Shown here in pieces: positions 35,453 through 44,517 of a stretch of 64,000 nucleotides of DNA. Source of the DNA: Gimibacter soli (GTDB taxonomy: Bacteria > Pseudomonadota > Alphaproteobacteria > Sphingomonadales > Kordiimonadaceae); NCBI RefSeq assembly GCF_028463845.1, contig NZ_CP116805.1:2294001-2358000 (forward strand). Reading direction: 5' to 3'. A model generated the notes under the pieces. That model was given only the letters and a program-made list of their open reading frames with translations, did not search any database and was not told where the DNA came from. Both the position numbers and the translations under genes were made by a program. Every line of letters begins with the position of its first letter. Position 1 is the stretch's first letter.

Positions 35453-37153
35453 ATGCAAGACCAAACTGCTGCAAATTTTCCCGACGGTGAATGGTGTTCG
35501 CTCCTGTGGCCTCTACCTGCCCACCGGCAAAAATACCTTGCCGCTACCCAAGGGCTCCTTGCAACAGTCGAGGCAAACGAGTTCTATCAGGAACTTGCTC
35601 TACACATGACGTCGATTGACCCAGACGCAGCCCAGAATCTGGAAAAGTTGCTACACCATGGAAAGTCCTCCACGCCGGTCCACGATCAAACCCTTCTGGC
35701 AAAAGAGGTCGATGATGTTCCATTGACAATCGTGACTGTTTCCCGAAACGATACCCATGTCGAAAGGATGGAAGAGCGAACGCAAGCGTTTATCGACGGC
35801 TTGCTACACCAAGCAGAAACTCACGAACAACGGATCGAATTAATTATCGTCGAATGGAATCCGCCGTCAGGGCGGCCTTCTATGGCCGAAGCGTTTCGTT
35901 TTCCTGCTTCACATCCCTATGCCAGCGTCAAAATCGTTACGATCCCCAGCGACCTGCACAATCACTTTGCATACGCCTCCCGGCTGCCGCTCTACCAGAT
36001 GATAGGTAAGAATGTCGGAATCAGGCGCGCGCGAGGCTCAATAATTCTGGCAACAAACATAGATGTCCTGCTGTCCGACGAACTGTTCGCGGTCATATCA
36101 TCCGGCATGCTGCACTCGGGGAAGCATTATCGCTCTGACCGATGGGATATCGACCGTTCAGTTCTGGATCTCAGCTCGCCATCTTCCCGCCTGCAACAAG
36201 CGCGCAGCCTTTGCCTTGGGGTCAACACCCGCCATGGCTGCATACCCAAAGCGGCAGTCGACATTGACAGAGTGGAAATCGGCCCCGCAGCAAACACGCC
36301 TTATATTCCGCACCTTCACACCGTAGCCTGCGGCGATTTCCAGTTGTTGCACCGTGACGACTGGGCTCTACTGCGCGGATACCCGGAGCTGGATTCATTT
36401 TCTATGCATCTTGATACGATGTTCGCCATGCAATGTCATGCGTTCGGGCTGGTCGAACATACTTTCGCAAGCAAGATGCCTCACTACCACATTGACCATA
36501 CGCTGGGCGTTCAAGTCAAAGCTGCGTCTTATTTCACACAGGAAAAACAAGAACTCAAACATGTGTCACTTGGCAACATCGTTGCCATGACAGAGACCAT
36601 GCTGACTTCTGGCAAACCACTCTGTTTGAATAACGAGGATTGGGGACTGATAAACCACGACATTCCCGACACCTGCGTTACTCTCGGAGAGTGGGACACC
36701 CCACTGTCTTCAACGCGGAGAAACATAAAATTCGCCAACTCAACTGTTGGCTCGTCTCTCGTTAGCCTTCATGACTTTGAACATTGGGGTTCACAAGCCC
36801 TTTTGCCGGCACTCGATGCATCTATGCGACATGTATGCACCACTGCAATCAGGATTGCAGGAGGTCGAAGATTGCGAATTTGGGGACGTGGCGCACGAGG
36901 CACTGCGATCTGTGCCTATTTTGCCAAAGTGCAGCACCCGATCGATTGTTTCATTGATGGCACCCTCGCCTCAGGCGCCCGGGAAACATTCCGGAACTAC
37001 CCTGTGCGCTCGCCCTTTGACGTGCTCAGCACCAGTGAGCCCCCCGACAGCCGAGCCTTTGTGATTGTCGCTTCTTCTTACATTGATGAAATCGAGCCCA
37101 CATTGCACAAGGCCGGCTATATCGAAGGCTCAGACTATCTGCTTGGCCTATGA
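35453..37153 (+). CDS. Glycosyltransferase with C-terminal Rossmann-like module
   Basis: A 566-residue protein, the only plus-strand gene in the glycan region. Residues ~85-360 read as a GT-A glycosyltransferase (PLTIVTVSRNDTHVERMEERTQAFIDGLL, IELIIVEWNPP, IRRARGSIILATNIDVLLSDELF with a DXD-like NID). Residues ~475-566 form a separate nucleotide-binding-like module (LRIWGRGARGTAICAYFA, then IDCFIDG, then AFVIVASSYIDEIEPTLHKAGYIEGSDYL) also found at the end of the glycosyltransferase at 38148-39515. It is AT-richer than neighbours. The ribosome site is weak. Donor and acceptor are unknown. Confidence 0.7.
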   Translation: MQDQTAANFPDGEWCSLLWPLPAHRQKYLAATQGLLATVEANEFYQELALHMTSIDPDAAQNLEKLLHHGKSSTPVHDQTLLAKEVDDVPLTIVTVSRNDTHVERMEERTQAFIDGLLHQAETHEQRIELIIVEWNPPSGRPSMAEAFRFPASHPYASVKIVTIPSDLHNHFAYASRLPLYQMIGKNVGIRRARGSIILATNIDVLLSDELFAVISSGMLHSGKHYRSDRWDIDRSVLDLSSPSSRLQQARSLCLGVNTRHGCIPKAAVDIDRVEIGPAANTPYIPHLHTVACGDFQLLHRDDWALLRGYPELDSFSMHLDTMFAMQCHAFGLVEHTFASKMPHYHIDHTLGVQVKAASYFTQEKQELKHVSLGNIVAMTETMLTSGKPLCLNNEDWGLINHDIPDTCVTLGEWDTPLSSTRRNIKFANSTVGSSLVSLHDFEHWGSQALLPALDASMRHVCTTAIRIAGGRRLRIWGRGARGTAICAYFAKVQHPIDCFIDGTLASGARETFRNYPVRSPFDVLSTSEPPDSRAFVIVASSYIDEIEPTLHKAGYIEGSDYLLGL

Positions 37154-37157
37154 GTGT

Positions 37158-38126
37158 CTATCGACGGTTCGCCATCGCTTGTGTAGCAATCCAGCAATAT
37201 GTCTTCGCAATTCCCTCCGTCAGCGCGACTGACGGAGCCCAGCCAAGCTCGGCACTGATCTTGCGGTTATCAGAATTGCGGCCTCGTACGCCAAGCGGGC
37301 CGGGGATATGTTTCAGCGTCAGCTTCTTGCCAGCTGCCTTCATGGCGATCTCCGCCAACTGGTTGATGGTCACCATCTCATCGGAGCCGATATTGTAGGG
37401 TCCGGTCTTGTCGGACCGCGTCAGGCGGATAGTACCCTCAACGCATTCGTCGATATAAAGGAACGAGCGGGTCTGAAGACCGTCGCCCCAGATTTCAATC
37501 TCGCCGCCATCAGGGGTTTCCGCGACCTTGCGGCAAATCGCCGCCGGGGCCTTTTCCTTGCCGCCCCGCCACGTGCCCTCGGGCCCGAAGATATTGTGGT
37601 ACCGCGCTACCCGGCACTTCATGCCATGGTTTCGCGCATAAGCCAGATACAGCCGCTCACTGAAAAGCTTCTCCCACCCATATTCGCTATCCGGCGCAGC
37701 CGGATAGGCAGAGTCTTCCGCACAGTTCGGATTGTCGGGGTCTTCCTGATTGTAAGCTGGATACATGCAGGCCGAAGAACTGTAGAAAATGCGGCTGATA
37801 TTGCGTTTGTGGCAACGGTCCAGGACATTCAGGTTGATGGTCGCCGAGTTTTGCATGATGTCGGCATCATGTTCCCCGGTGAAGATGTAGCCGGCGCCGC
37901 CCATGTCGGCAGCGAGCTGATAGACTTCATCGAAACGGCGATCGATCACCTCGCGCACGACCCGCTGGTCGCGGAGGTCCCCGATCAGGAAGTCATCGGC
38001 CTCCGTCGTCGCGAATTCCGGGAATTTGAGATCCACGCCACGCACCCAGAGACCTTCACGCTTCAGGCGCTTCACCAGGTGACTGCCGATAAACCCACCG
38101 GCGCCGAGTACGAGTGCTGTTTTCAT
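37158..38126 (-). CDS. NAD-dependent epimerase resembling GDP-mannose 3,5-epimerase
   Basis: A 322-residue extended short-chain dehydrogenase. ALVLGAGGFIGSHLVKRL binds NAD; the catalytic YxxxK is in SEYGWEKLFSERL. The segments AADMGGAGYIFTGEHDADIM, IFYSSSACMYP, ARYHNIFGPEGTWRGGKEKAPAAICRK and WGDGLQTRSFLYIDECVEG match GDP-mannose 3,5-epimerase of plants and bacteria closely. It would interconvert GDP-D-mannose with GDP-L-galactose or GDP-L-gulose. It is 21 bases downstream of a glycosyltransferase and near a nucleotide-sugar dehydrogenase. The exact substrate is inferred. Confidence 0.82.
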   Translation of the reverse strand: MKTALVLGAGGFIGSHLVKRLKREGLWVRGVDLKFPEFATTEADDFLIGDLRDQRVVREVIDRRFDEVYQLAADMGGAGYIFTGEHDADIMQNSATINLNVLDRCHKRNISRIFYSSSACMYPAYNQEDPDNPNCAEDSAYPAAPDSEYGWEKLFSERLYLAYARNHGMKCRVARYHNIFGPEGTWRGGKEKAPAAICRKVAETPDGGEIEIWGDGLQTRSFLYIDECVEGTIRLTRSDKTGPYNIGSDEMVTINQLAEIAMKAAGKKLTLKHIPGPLGVRGRNSDNRKISAELGWAPSVALTEGIAKTYCWIATQAMANRR

Positions 38127-38147
38127 CGAACCCATCCCTTTCAAAAA

Positions 38148-39515
38148 TCAATACAGAATGTCACGCTCAGGCAGGAACCCCAACGCCTGATACTCCCGGC
38201 CAATTTCCGGCGCATGCATCGACGCCGCGATTACCAGATGCCGGCCCGGATGCGCCATCCTGCCAAACACTTCAGCACTGATCACCGGCACGCTTGGCGC
38301 CGTCGGCAAGGGACTGCCTGCAATACGATCAACAAACATGTCCGGCGTTATTCCTCTGCGCAGCAGAAAGTCAACAAGACGGACAGCAAGTCCACCTGTG
38401 CCCCTGATGCAAATCTCTCGTCCTTGCCGCTTGGCAGCAAGCAGCCTTTCCGCAAATCCGGCCAAAACAAAATCCTGCAGCATTTCTGCTGCCTTAACTG
38501 GCGAGCGCTTGGAAAGCCTAGCGAACCCGTCCCAATCAAAACCATTTGTCCCGTCGGCAGTCTCTAGAGACATGATCGGAAAGTACCGCTCAACCCGCTC
38601 GAGAAGCGTATAGGCAGCATCGACCAGGGCCCGATGTTCCATGCATGCGGAAGCGCCGGCGAGACGCACACAACCGGCAACAAATTCCCGTTCCGGGTCA
38701 CGGGCGCACTGCGCTGCTAGCCAGTCACGGGCGGCCAGATCCGCTTCGATCAGTTCGCCGCCCTTCAGCAGGTGCGTAACTGCGTCATCAAGATTCATCG
38801 CACGGCCATCCATCAGCTGCCTGTTGCGGACGGCATCGTCGCCCTGCACCAGTTGGTGCCATCCGCCAACGGCATGATATCCATGTATCGGATGAAAGAG
38901 GCTCATGTCCGCGGATGCATCGATCACATCCCCGCCGCTATTGTGCGCGCTCCAGATAAGCCAGTTGTCCCAGCCCATTCGGCCAACAGCGAACGGCGGA
39001 ATATCGGTATAGATGTCGCGCGTGAACAGAAAAAGGTCTACCGCATTGCTGCGGTCCCAACAGCCGTACTCCCGGTCAACTGCGCGCAAGTCATCCCAAA
39101 AATCATTGCCTCCCTCGCCAAGGGGCATGTCCAGCGGCAAGTTCCTGCGGCGGGCAGTGGCGAGGCCACGCCATGCTTTGCTCTCACAGCACAGGTCCTG
39201 AAAAGCTGCATGGGACCGCGTATCAAGAATGATATCGCCGTTGATATAGCCGAGATACGGCGCGTCACTATTTTCCCGTGCCAGACCGAACATCGAGGAG
39301 ACCAGCGGCACGCCATTCTCGCTGCGCTCTACCGCCGGAAAATGCCTGAACCCGTAGGTTTCGGCCGCCGCTTCAACACCGTCCTCGTCGCCGAACAGAA
39401 TGACATCCAGCCCGAGAAGTGCCCAGCTCCGCAGCGCATTCTGCTGGAACACCGCTGGCTCGCCCTGGAAAGGCTTGAAGGTCGAAAACAGGGTCAGAGG
39501 CAGATCAGAGGGCAT
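38148..39515 (-). CDS. Glycosyltransferase-like protein with C-terminal Rossmann-like module
   Basis: A 455-residue protein. The N-terminal domain (LTLFSTFKPFQGEPAVFQQNALRSWALLGLDVILFGDEDG, then YLGYINGDIIL with a GD metal-type motif, then GRMGWDNWLIWSA) looks like a GT-A enzyme. Residues ~365-455 repeat the C-terminal module of the 35453-37153 gene (ICIRGTGGLAVRLVDFLLRRG, then HLVIAASMHAPEIGREYQALGFLPERDIL). The ATG at 39515 overlaps the dehydrogenase stop by 11 bases. The role in glycan assembly is inferred from fold and context. Confidence 0.65.
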   Translation of the reverse strand: MPSDLPLTLFSTFKPFQGEPAVFQQNALRSWALLGLDVILFGDEDGVEAAAETYGFRHFPAVERSENGVPLVSSMFGLARENSDAPYLGYINGDIILDTRSHAAFQDLCCESKAWRGLATARRRNLPLDMPLGEGGNDFWDDLRAVDREYGCWDRSNAVDLFLFTRDIYTDIPPFAVGRMGWDNWLIWSAHNSGGDVIDASADMSLFHPIHGYHAVGGWHQLVQGDDAVRNRQLMDGRAMNLDDAVTHLLKGGELIEADLAARDWLAAQCARDPEREFVAGCVRLAGASACMEHRALVDAAYTLLERVERYFPIMSLETADGTNGFDWDGFARLSKRSPVKAAEMLQDFVLAGFAERLLAAKRQGREICIRGTGGLAVRLVDFLLRRGITPDMFVDRIAGSPLPTAPSVPVISAEVFGRMAHPGRHLVIAASMHAPEIGREYQALGFLPERDILY

Positions 39516-40851
39516 TTTGATCCATCCTGCCGCGCCCAAGTGAAACAAGGGTCACACTGTTCCCGAACTCGCTGCCGGAGAACATCCGCCAGGGGTCAAC
39601 GATCGTCAGCTTCGATTGATCCGGCACCAGAGCGGGCAAGGTGTTGAATGCATCCCAAGGCGTAACAACAACAGCCAGATCGCACCCATTCAAGGCATCC
39701 GGCAAAGTCTCCGCCCATGTCAACCAACCATCAGTCGCCGGTCCCTCGGTTGCGACACCCGGATCAAAGGCTGTCACTTTAACGCCTTGGTCAACGAGCC
39801 GCTTTCCAAGCATCAGGCCCTGGCTCGCTTCTATCACTGCCGTCAGGGGCTTGTAGGAAACACCGAGGATGGATACTCGCGCGCCTTCGCCGACAAGGCC
39901 AAGGATGCAGCGCTCGAGCCGCTCCACCTGATAGTCGTTCATAGCATCGGTCGCGCGGGCAAGATCACTGCGCGCCCCCAGACTATCGGCAAGGGCTGCG
40001 AAGGCCCGATTGTCGCGCGGGAAACAGGGCCCACCATAGCCTACTGCACCCTTGAGATATTTTTTCCCGATCCTGCTGTCGGCCCCGACCGCGGTTGTCA
40101 CGATATCCACATCAGCGCCGGGCAGGCGGTCACAGATATCTGCAAGCATGTTCGCGTAGGTGATTTTGGTAGTGACAAAGGTATTGACCGAGATCTTGCA
40201 AAGCTCGGCATTCACCGCATTCATGCGCCTGAAGACCGGCTCCTTGGCACAGGTGTTCTTGTAGATTTCTTCAAGGCAGTCGCCGGAGGTCGTGTCGCTC
40301 TCGCCGATCAGGATGAAATCGGGGTGCAGCATGTCGTGAATGACACTGCCAAGTGCGATGAATTCGGGATTATAGCAAAGCCCGATGTCGCGGCCGGCCT
40401 TTAGACCAGTCGCCTTTTCCAGTGTCTGTCGAATGATGCCATCTGTGGCACCCGGCATCACTGTGCTGGTGACAACGATAAGGTGCCGAGACTGCTTGGC
40501 CCGAAGCGCCGGAGCCATTCCTTCAATAGCGCTAAGGACATAGTCGAGCGAGAAAAACCCGTCAGGTTTGCTCGGCGTTGGTACGATAATGAAGGAAACG
40601 TCACTGTTCGAAACGGCTACCTCGATCTTCTCGGTCGCAGTTAGACGCGCGGCGACCTTATTAATCATGTCCTGCAAGCCGGTCTCATTTACCGGCGCCA
40701 CGCCCCGCTGAACTGCGGACACAAAATCTCGATTGAGGTCGTACCCGATGACCTTGTAGCCACCGTTCGCCATGACAGCGGCGAGCGGAGCTCCAAGCTT
40801 GCCAAGCCCGATGACGGATACACGCGGAAAATCGATGGCTTGTGAAGACAT
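39505..40851 (-). CDS. UDP-glucose/GDP-mannose dehydrogenase-family protein
   Basis: A 448-residue NAD-dependent nucleotide-sugar 6-dehydrogenase that would oxidise a hexose to a uronic acid. SVIGLGKLGAPLAAVMANGGYKVIGYD is the N-terminal NAD site, VVTSTVMPGATDGI and YNPEFIALGSVIHDML follow, and the catalytic Cys is in GAVGYGGPCFPRDN. The C-terminal substrate domain has ILGVSYKPLTAVIEASQG. The ATG at 40851 follows GAGG. A GDP-mannose or UDP-N-acetyl-sugar substrate is as likely as UDP-glucose. It is followed by the epimerase-like gene two places on. Confidence 0.87.
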   Translation of the reverse strand: MSSQAIDFPRVSVIGLGKLGAPLAAVMANGGYKVIGYDLNRDFVSAVQRGVAPVNETGLQDMINKVAARLTATEKIEVAVSNSDVSFIIVPTPSKPDGFFSLDYVLSAIEGMAPALRAKQSRHLIVVTSTVMPGATDGIIRQTLEKATGLKAGRDIGLCYNPEFIALGSVIHDMLHPDFILIGESDTTSGDCLEEIYKNTCAKEPVFRRMNAVNAELCKISVNTFVTTKITYANMLADICDRLPGADVDIVTTAVGADSRIGKKYLKGAVGYGGPCFPRDNRAFAALADSLGARSDLARATDAMNDYQVERLERCILGLVGEGARVSILGVSYKPLTAVIEASQGLMLGKRLVDQGVKVTAFDPGVATEGPATDGWLTWAETLPDALNGCDLAVVVTPWDAFNTLPALVPDQSKLTIVDPWRMFSGSEFGNSVTLVSLGRGRMDQNAL

Positions 40852-40989
40852 ATAAACCTCAAACTCAAACTTGGGGTGGCTTAGCAAACTACAGCCAAGG
40901 CACTACCCTATCGAAAATTCTTCAGGGAGAGAAACTGCTCACCCGCACCACCAAGCGTCTTTGCAAGAAGCATTCCATCCGAACTATCG
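40852..40989. other. Gap splitting the flmG-pse operon
   Basis: 138 bases between the SpsF-like stop and the dehydrogenase start. A sigma-54-like string was checked and has the wrong spacing. The dehydrogenase-GT-epimerase trio may have its own promoter here. Confidence 0.35.
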
Positions 40990-41811
40990 CTACCCATCAA
41001 AGCGCCATTCCACCCTTGCCTCATCATAGCCGCACCCAACCTCGATGCCCTCGCTTCTGGCCTTGTTCATGATGGCTGCGGTGCTCTGCTTCCAGTCTTC
41101 GATCACGGCCCTATTCTGCTGCAGCTTCGCGTGGTGCCGCAAGATAAACGCCTTCACTTCCAGCCACGTCATATCGTCGATTGCGGAGCCCGCAAGGTGG
41201 AACAGAGTGTCGAAAAATGCGTGATCCTCTGGATAGTCCAGAACCAATCTTATGTCTCCCTGCAGCTCGCGATACTGCTGCGGGCAAACGAGCTGCAACA
41301 TGCTGTTTTCTTTTCTGTTCTTGATGCCTAGCGTCACGTGCTCGCGTTCCATGCTGGAAGTGGTTTCCCGGAAGGCCCTATCAAGCTCCGCCATCGTGAA
41401 GACCTCGCAGTCAAGCCCATGGGGAAAGCCTGCAATGCCGCCAAACGCGTAGCCGCCATCCATTACAGATCCGAGAAGCTGACCGCACACACCGGGATCC
41501 ACAAGCGGACAATCGGACGTGATCCGCATCACATAATCCGCACCGGCTGCAACGGCTGCACCGTGGTAACGGGAAAGAACATTTGCCTCGTCCCCCCGGA
41601 ACACACTAGCGCCAACAGCCGCGGCAATATCGAACACCGGCTGCTCCTCGTCCCGCGCCACCCCGGCACAAATGACCTCATCAATGCCCGGAATCTGCAG
41701 GCATCGTTTCAGGCAGGATTCAAGCGCTGTCGTATGACCAATCGGTTTGAGGATCTTGTCTGGCAACCGGGAGGAACCGCGACGCGCCTGGACAATGCAA
41801 ACAGCTTTCAT
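40990..41811 (-). CDS. SpsF-like nucleotidyltransferase, candidate CMP-sugar synthase
   Basis: A 273-residue protein of the cytidylyltransferase (SpsF/CMP-KDO synthetase-like) group: AVCIVQARRGSSRLPDKILKPIG is the nucleotide-binding start, VLSRYHGAAVAAGADYVMRITSDCPLVDP the metal and substrate segment, and DIRLVLDYPEDHAFFDTLF a conserved later block. Within a pse operon it is the best candidate for CMP-pseudaminic acid formation (the job of PseF/FlmC), although its N-terminus is SpsF-type and not the ARGGSKR type. The start overlaps the GT2 stop by ATGA. Confidence 0.75.
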   Translation of the reverse strand: MKAVCIVQARRGSSRLPDKILKPIGHTTALESCLKRCLQIPGIDEVICAGVARDEEQPVFDIAAAVGASVFRGDEANVLSRYHGAAVAAGADYVMRITSDCPLVDPGVCGQLLGSVMDGGYAFGGIAGFPHGLDCEVFTMAELDRAFRETTSSMEREHVTLGIKNRKENSMLQLVCPQQYRELQGDIRLVLDYPEDHAFFDTLFHLAGSAIDDMTWLEVKAFILRHHAKLQQNRAVIEDWKQSTAAIMNKARSEGIEVGCGYDEARVEWRFDG

Positions 41812-42944
41812 GCCTGAACACTCCCGTAGTCATGGCGCGAGGCTTCAGCCCGGAGAGGCAGGCGGGTCCAACGGAGCGACCCGCCATCACGATTATGCCG
41901 CGCATCAAGATACTCCGGCCAAAGCCTCAATGCCTCGTCGAAATATTCATTGCCGCTGCCCCCTTCTTCCGCAGCGAGCACCCCGAGATTGTTCAGCACT
42001 TCGGGGCGCTTCGAAACGGCCAATGCATTTTTCAGGTAGTTCGCGGCCTTGCCACGCTCGCTTCGACCATAGGCCGCGGTCGCAGCCATAAAATTCCAAA
42101 GAAATGCAACCTCAGGGCTTGGGTCCTCCGTCAGGCATTCACCGCAGAATTCAGCCAGTTCGTGCCACTCTTCAAGACGGCAAAGCACGCAGGCCCTTAC
42201 CCAGGCTGCCTCTGTTCTTGGCAGTTCGCTTTTGCCGATAAAAGTGCTGAGCGTCGAAATTCCGATAGACTGCAACGTCAGGCGAACACCCTGCTGCTGG
42301 TTTTCGATACGGCGCGACAGGCTTTCCGGATAGCCATACTGCCGATAGGTCACCTCCCGTGACAGAGCGATATTCATGTCCGCGAGCAGCGCCCGCACGA
42401 AGAAATGGTAATCTTCGGCGTGCCGCATTGTTGCATCATAATTCAACATCCGCGCCGCATCAGTACGCGCCATAAGCCAGCCAATCGAAGGGATATAGTT
42501 TCGTGCAAGCTGATAGGTCAGCCCACCCGGCACAAACAGTTTCTCTGCAATCGGCAAGTGGCGCAGATACCTATCGCTGAGCCCGTCATACAGTTCGGCG
42601 GAATCGTAAACAAGATCAGCACCTTGGCAAACATGCGAAAGCATGGATTCGGTGCGTCCCGGTAAGGCCATGTCATCTGCGTCAACACCCATCAGAACAG
42701 GCATATCGCAGGCCGCGAGTGCAACCGTGCGCGCATGCCCCACGCCCCTGTTCTCCGGTTGTTTGAGCAGTGTGAGGTGCGATAGCCCAAGCCCCTCCAC
42801 CACAGCCACCGTGTCATCGCTTGAGCCGTCATCAACCACTATGATGCGTCCCACCTGATCCGCTACCGAGCGGATGGCACGCTCAATCGTCCGGGCGGCG
42901 TTATAGGCCGGGATCAGGGCACAGACATCGGCTTTGGTCAGCAT
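41808..42944 (-). CDS. GT2-family glycosyltransferase with helical C-terminus
   Basis: A 378-residue protein. Residues 1-~230 are a GT2 domain (DVCALIPAYNAARTIERAIRSVADQVGRIIVVDDGSSDDTVAVV, PVLMGVDADDMALPGRTE with DXD, MRHAEDYHFFVRALL with the ED catalytic pair). The C-terminal ~130 residues are helical and TPR-like (AANYLKNALAVSKRPEVLNNLGVLAAEE). The ATG at 42944 lies inside the end of the HAD gene. It may extend a sugar chain on Pse or prepare a lipid-linked glycan; the substrate is unknown. Confidence 0.8.
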   Translation of the reverse strand: MLTKADVCALIPAYNAARTIERAIRSVADQVGRIIVVDDGSSDDTVAVVEGLGLSHLTLLKQPENRGVGHARTVALAACDMPVLMGVDADDMALPGRTESMLSHVCQGADLVYDSAELYDGLSDRYLRHLPIAEKLFVPGGLTYQLARNYIPSIGWLMARTDAARMLNYDATMRHAEDYHFFVRALLADMNIALSREVTYRQYGYPESLSRRIENQQQGVRLTLQSIGISTLSTFIGKSELPRTEAAWVRACVLCRLEEWHELAEFCGECLTEDPSPEVAFLWNFMAATAAYGRSERGKAANYLKNALAVSKRPEVLNNLGVLAAEEGGSGNEYFDEALRLWPEYLDARHNRDGGSLRWTRLPLRAEASRHDYGSVQA

Positions 42945-43603
42945 GCCTCGTGCTCCAGCATTGCTGTCAGCCTCGTAACATCTGCGATTGCCACGGCAGC
43001 CGACGGCACATCCATAAAGCGCCCGGTCAGCACACGCACAAAGCGGCAACCCAAGGCCTTGGCGGCAAGCTCGTCGTGTGCCGGATTATCCCCGACAATC
43101 AGTGCGCTTTCCGCGCTGCCTCCGAGAAGGGCAAGCGCCTTCAGATACGCGGCAGGATCGGGTTTTGGCGCGTCCTCTTCCCAGCAATAGACGATGGCAT
43201 CAACAAGCTGTTCCAGCCCCAATGCCTGCACCTTGTTGCGCTGCATGAGCGGCAGGCCGTCGGTGACGATGGCAACCGGATACCGGCCTTTCAGCCGCCC
43301 CAGCATCTCCCTGGCACCGGGATAGAAGCTGATAGTCGGCTGATGCTTCCGATAGGCATCGACAAGATCGGCCACCGTCACCTTCAAGGCCAACACGGGG
43401 AATTCAAGGAGCAATGCATCGAAAGCACCTTCCCTGCCCTGTGCTTCGAAACGGCCTGTCAGGAATCCCGTGATGGCGGCAGCTGGAACACCGGCCTCGG
43501 TCGCGAAAACCTCACCCAGATGCCGATAGCCCGAGCGAACATAATCGGCCTCCTCATAGAGCGTATCGTCGAGATCAAGGAGGATGGCCGGATGCTTCTT
43601 CAT
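42938..43603 (-). CDS. HAD-superfamily phosphatase
   Basis: A 221-residue HAD hydrolase: motif I AILLDLDDTLYEE (nucleophile Asp), motif II PVAIVTDG, Lys in DAPKPDPAAYLKAL, and motif IV IVGDNPAHDE. The cap domain lies between residues ~15 and 85. The ATG at 43603 overlaps the pseG stop (TGATG), which sets the start inside a much longer open frame. In a sialic-type sugar operon it may dephosphorylate a sugar phosphate; the standard Pse pathway needs no phosphatase, so the role is open. Confidence 0.8.
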   Translation of the reverse strand: MKKHPAILLDLDDTLYEEADYVRSGYRHLGEVFATEAGVPAAAITGFLTGRFEAQGREGAFDALLLEFPVLALKVTVADLVDAYRKHQPTISFYPGAREMLGRLKGRYPVAIVTDGLPLMQRNKVQALGLEQLVDAIVYCWEEDAPKPDPAAYLKALALLGGSAESALIVGDNPAHDELAAKALGCRFVRVLTGRFMDVPSAAVAIADVTRLTAMLEHEAC

Positions 43604-44517
43604 CACGCTGCCACCTCGGACGCCAATTCCATCAGCCGTTCTGCAACGCGCGTCGGGCCGCCGGCAATGTCCGGGCACTGTACCTTGTCGACCTGCCCCG
43701 CTGCCGCCGCAATGGCAGCAGCATCCATTGCCCGAAATACGGCAACGCCCAGCACTTCCAGCGCCTTGATCTGCAACGCCTGATCCGCGGCCACCTGCAC
43801 CGCAATCACCTTGCAACCACTGGCCATGCCCTCCACAGCCATTTGCCCTGCCCCGCAGATGAGGACATCCGTGCTGGCATAAAACGCGACCATGTCGGGT
43901 GAAACCAGATGGGTAATTTCCGTGCGTTCCGCCAGTAAATCCTGCATGGCTGGCACGAGATTGCGTTGTCCTGCATCAACCCATGTGACGGGTCCATCGA
44001 GCGCAGCAAGCACCGGGGCGGCCCAGCTGCCGTCATCGGCGCCACCAAAGCAGACCGCAATACGCTCTCTTCCGGCGTCATCAGCCAGCGCAGAATAACG
44101 CGGGTCGATCAGGTTCCAGCGCACGCCTGCCAACACCTCTGAAAAGGCCACAGTGTCGTAGGCCAATTCCTGCCCATAGATGTTTGGATTGATCAGCAGG
44201 CGGGCAGCGCCAACAGCCGGTTGGCCGATGTCATCGATCAGCACCAGTTTCCGCGCGGTTTTGGCAAGCGCGGCAAGCTCCGCCGCAGCAAAGTCCTTGC
44301 CGTCCACGACAATGAGCGCGGCTGTCGCGGCTGCGTCGGCAAGCGAACAAAAACTGTCGTAAATCGCCGTCGCACTCGATGGCACCGGGCCCTCTCTCAC
44401 GATTAGCCTGACCGTCGCGCCTTCAGCCTTCAGTGCAGCAGCCAGCACCCCCATGCGCCGCCAATGCCCGAGGCCGTGGCGCGGGTCGCATGTCACCAGA
44501 AAGGCAATGGGGCCCAT
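43603..44517 (-). CDS. pseG: UDP-sugar hydrolase PseG
   Basis: PseG removes UDP from UDP-2,4-diacetamido-2,4,6-trideoxy-altrose before condensation with PEP. The 304-residue GT-B-fold protein has the catalytic G-x-G-H-x-x-R signature GLGHWRR at ~15-21, IVVDGKDF, LVLIDDIGQ, LLINPNIYGQ, and the C-terminal UDP-binding ICGAGQMAVEGMASGCKVIAVQ. It corresponds to Caulobacter FlmD. It overlaps both neighbours by one base (TGATG), indicating tight coupling within the operon. Confidence 0.9.
   Translation of the reverse strand: MGPIAFLVTCDPRHGLGHWRRMGVLAAALKAEGATVRLIVREGPVPSSATAIYDSFCSLADAAATAALIVVDGKDFAAAELAALAKTARKLVLIDDIGQPAVGAARLLINPNIYGQELAYDTVAFSEVLAGVRWNLIDPRYSALADDAGRERIAVCFGGADDGSWAAPVLAALDGPVTWVDAGQRNLVPAMQDLLAERTEITHLVSPDMVAFYASTDVLICGAGQMAVEGMASGCKVIAVQVAADQALQIKALEVLGVAVFRAMDAAAIAAAAGQVDKVQCPDIAGGPTRVAERLMELASEVAA

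Noticed and set aside
40880-40896. Sigma-54-like string on the minus strand upstream of the dehydrogenase gene
   Set aside because: GG and GC are one base too close, which is not tolerated by sigma-54.
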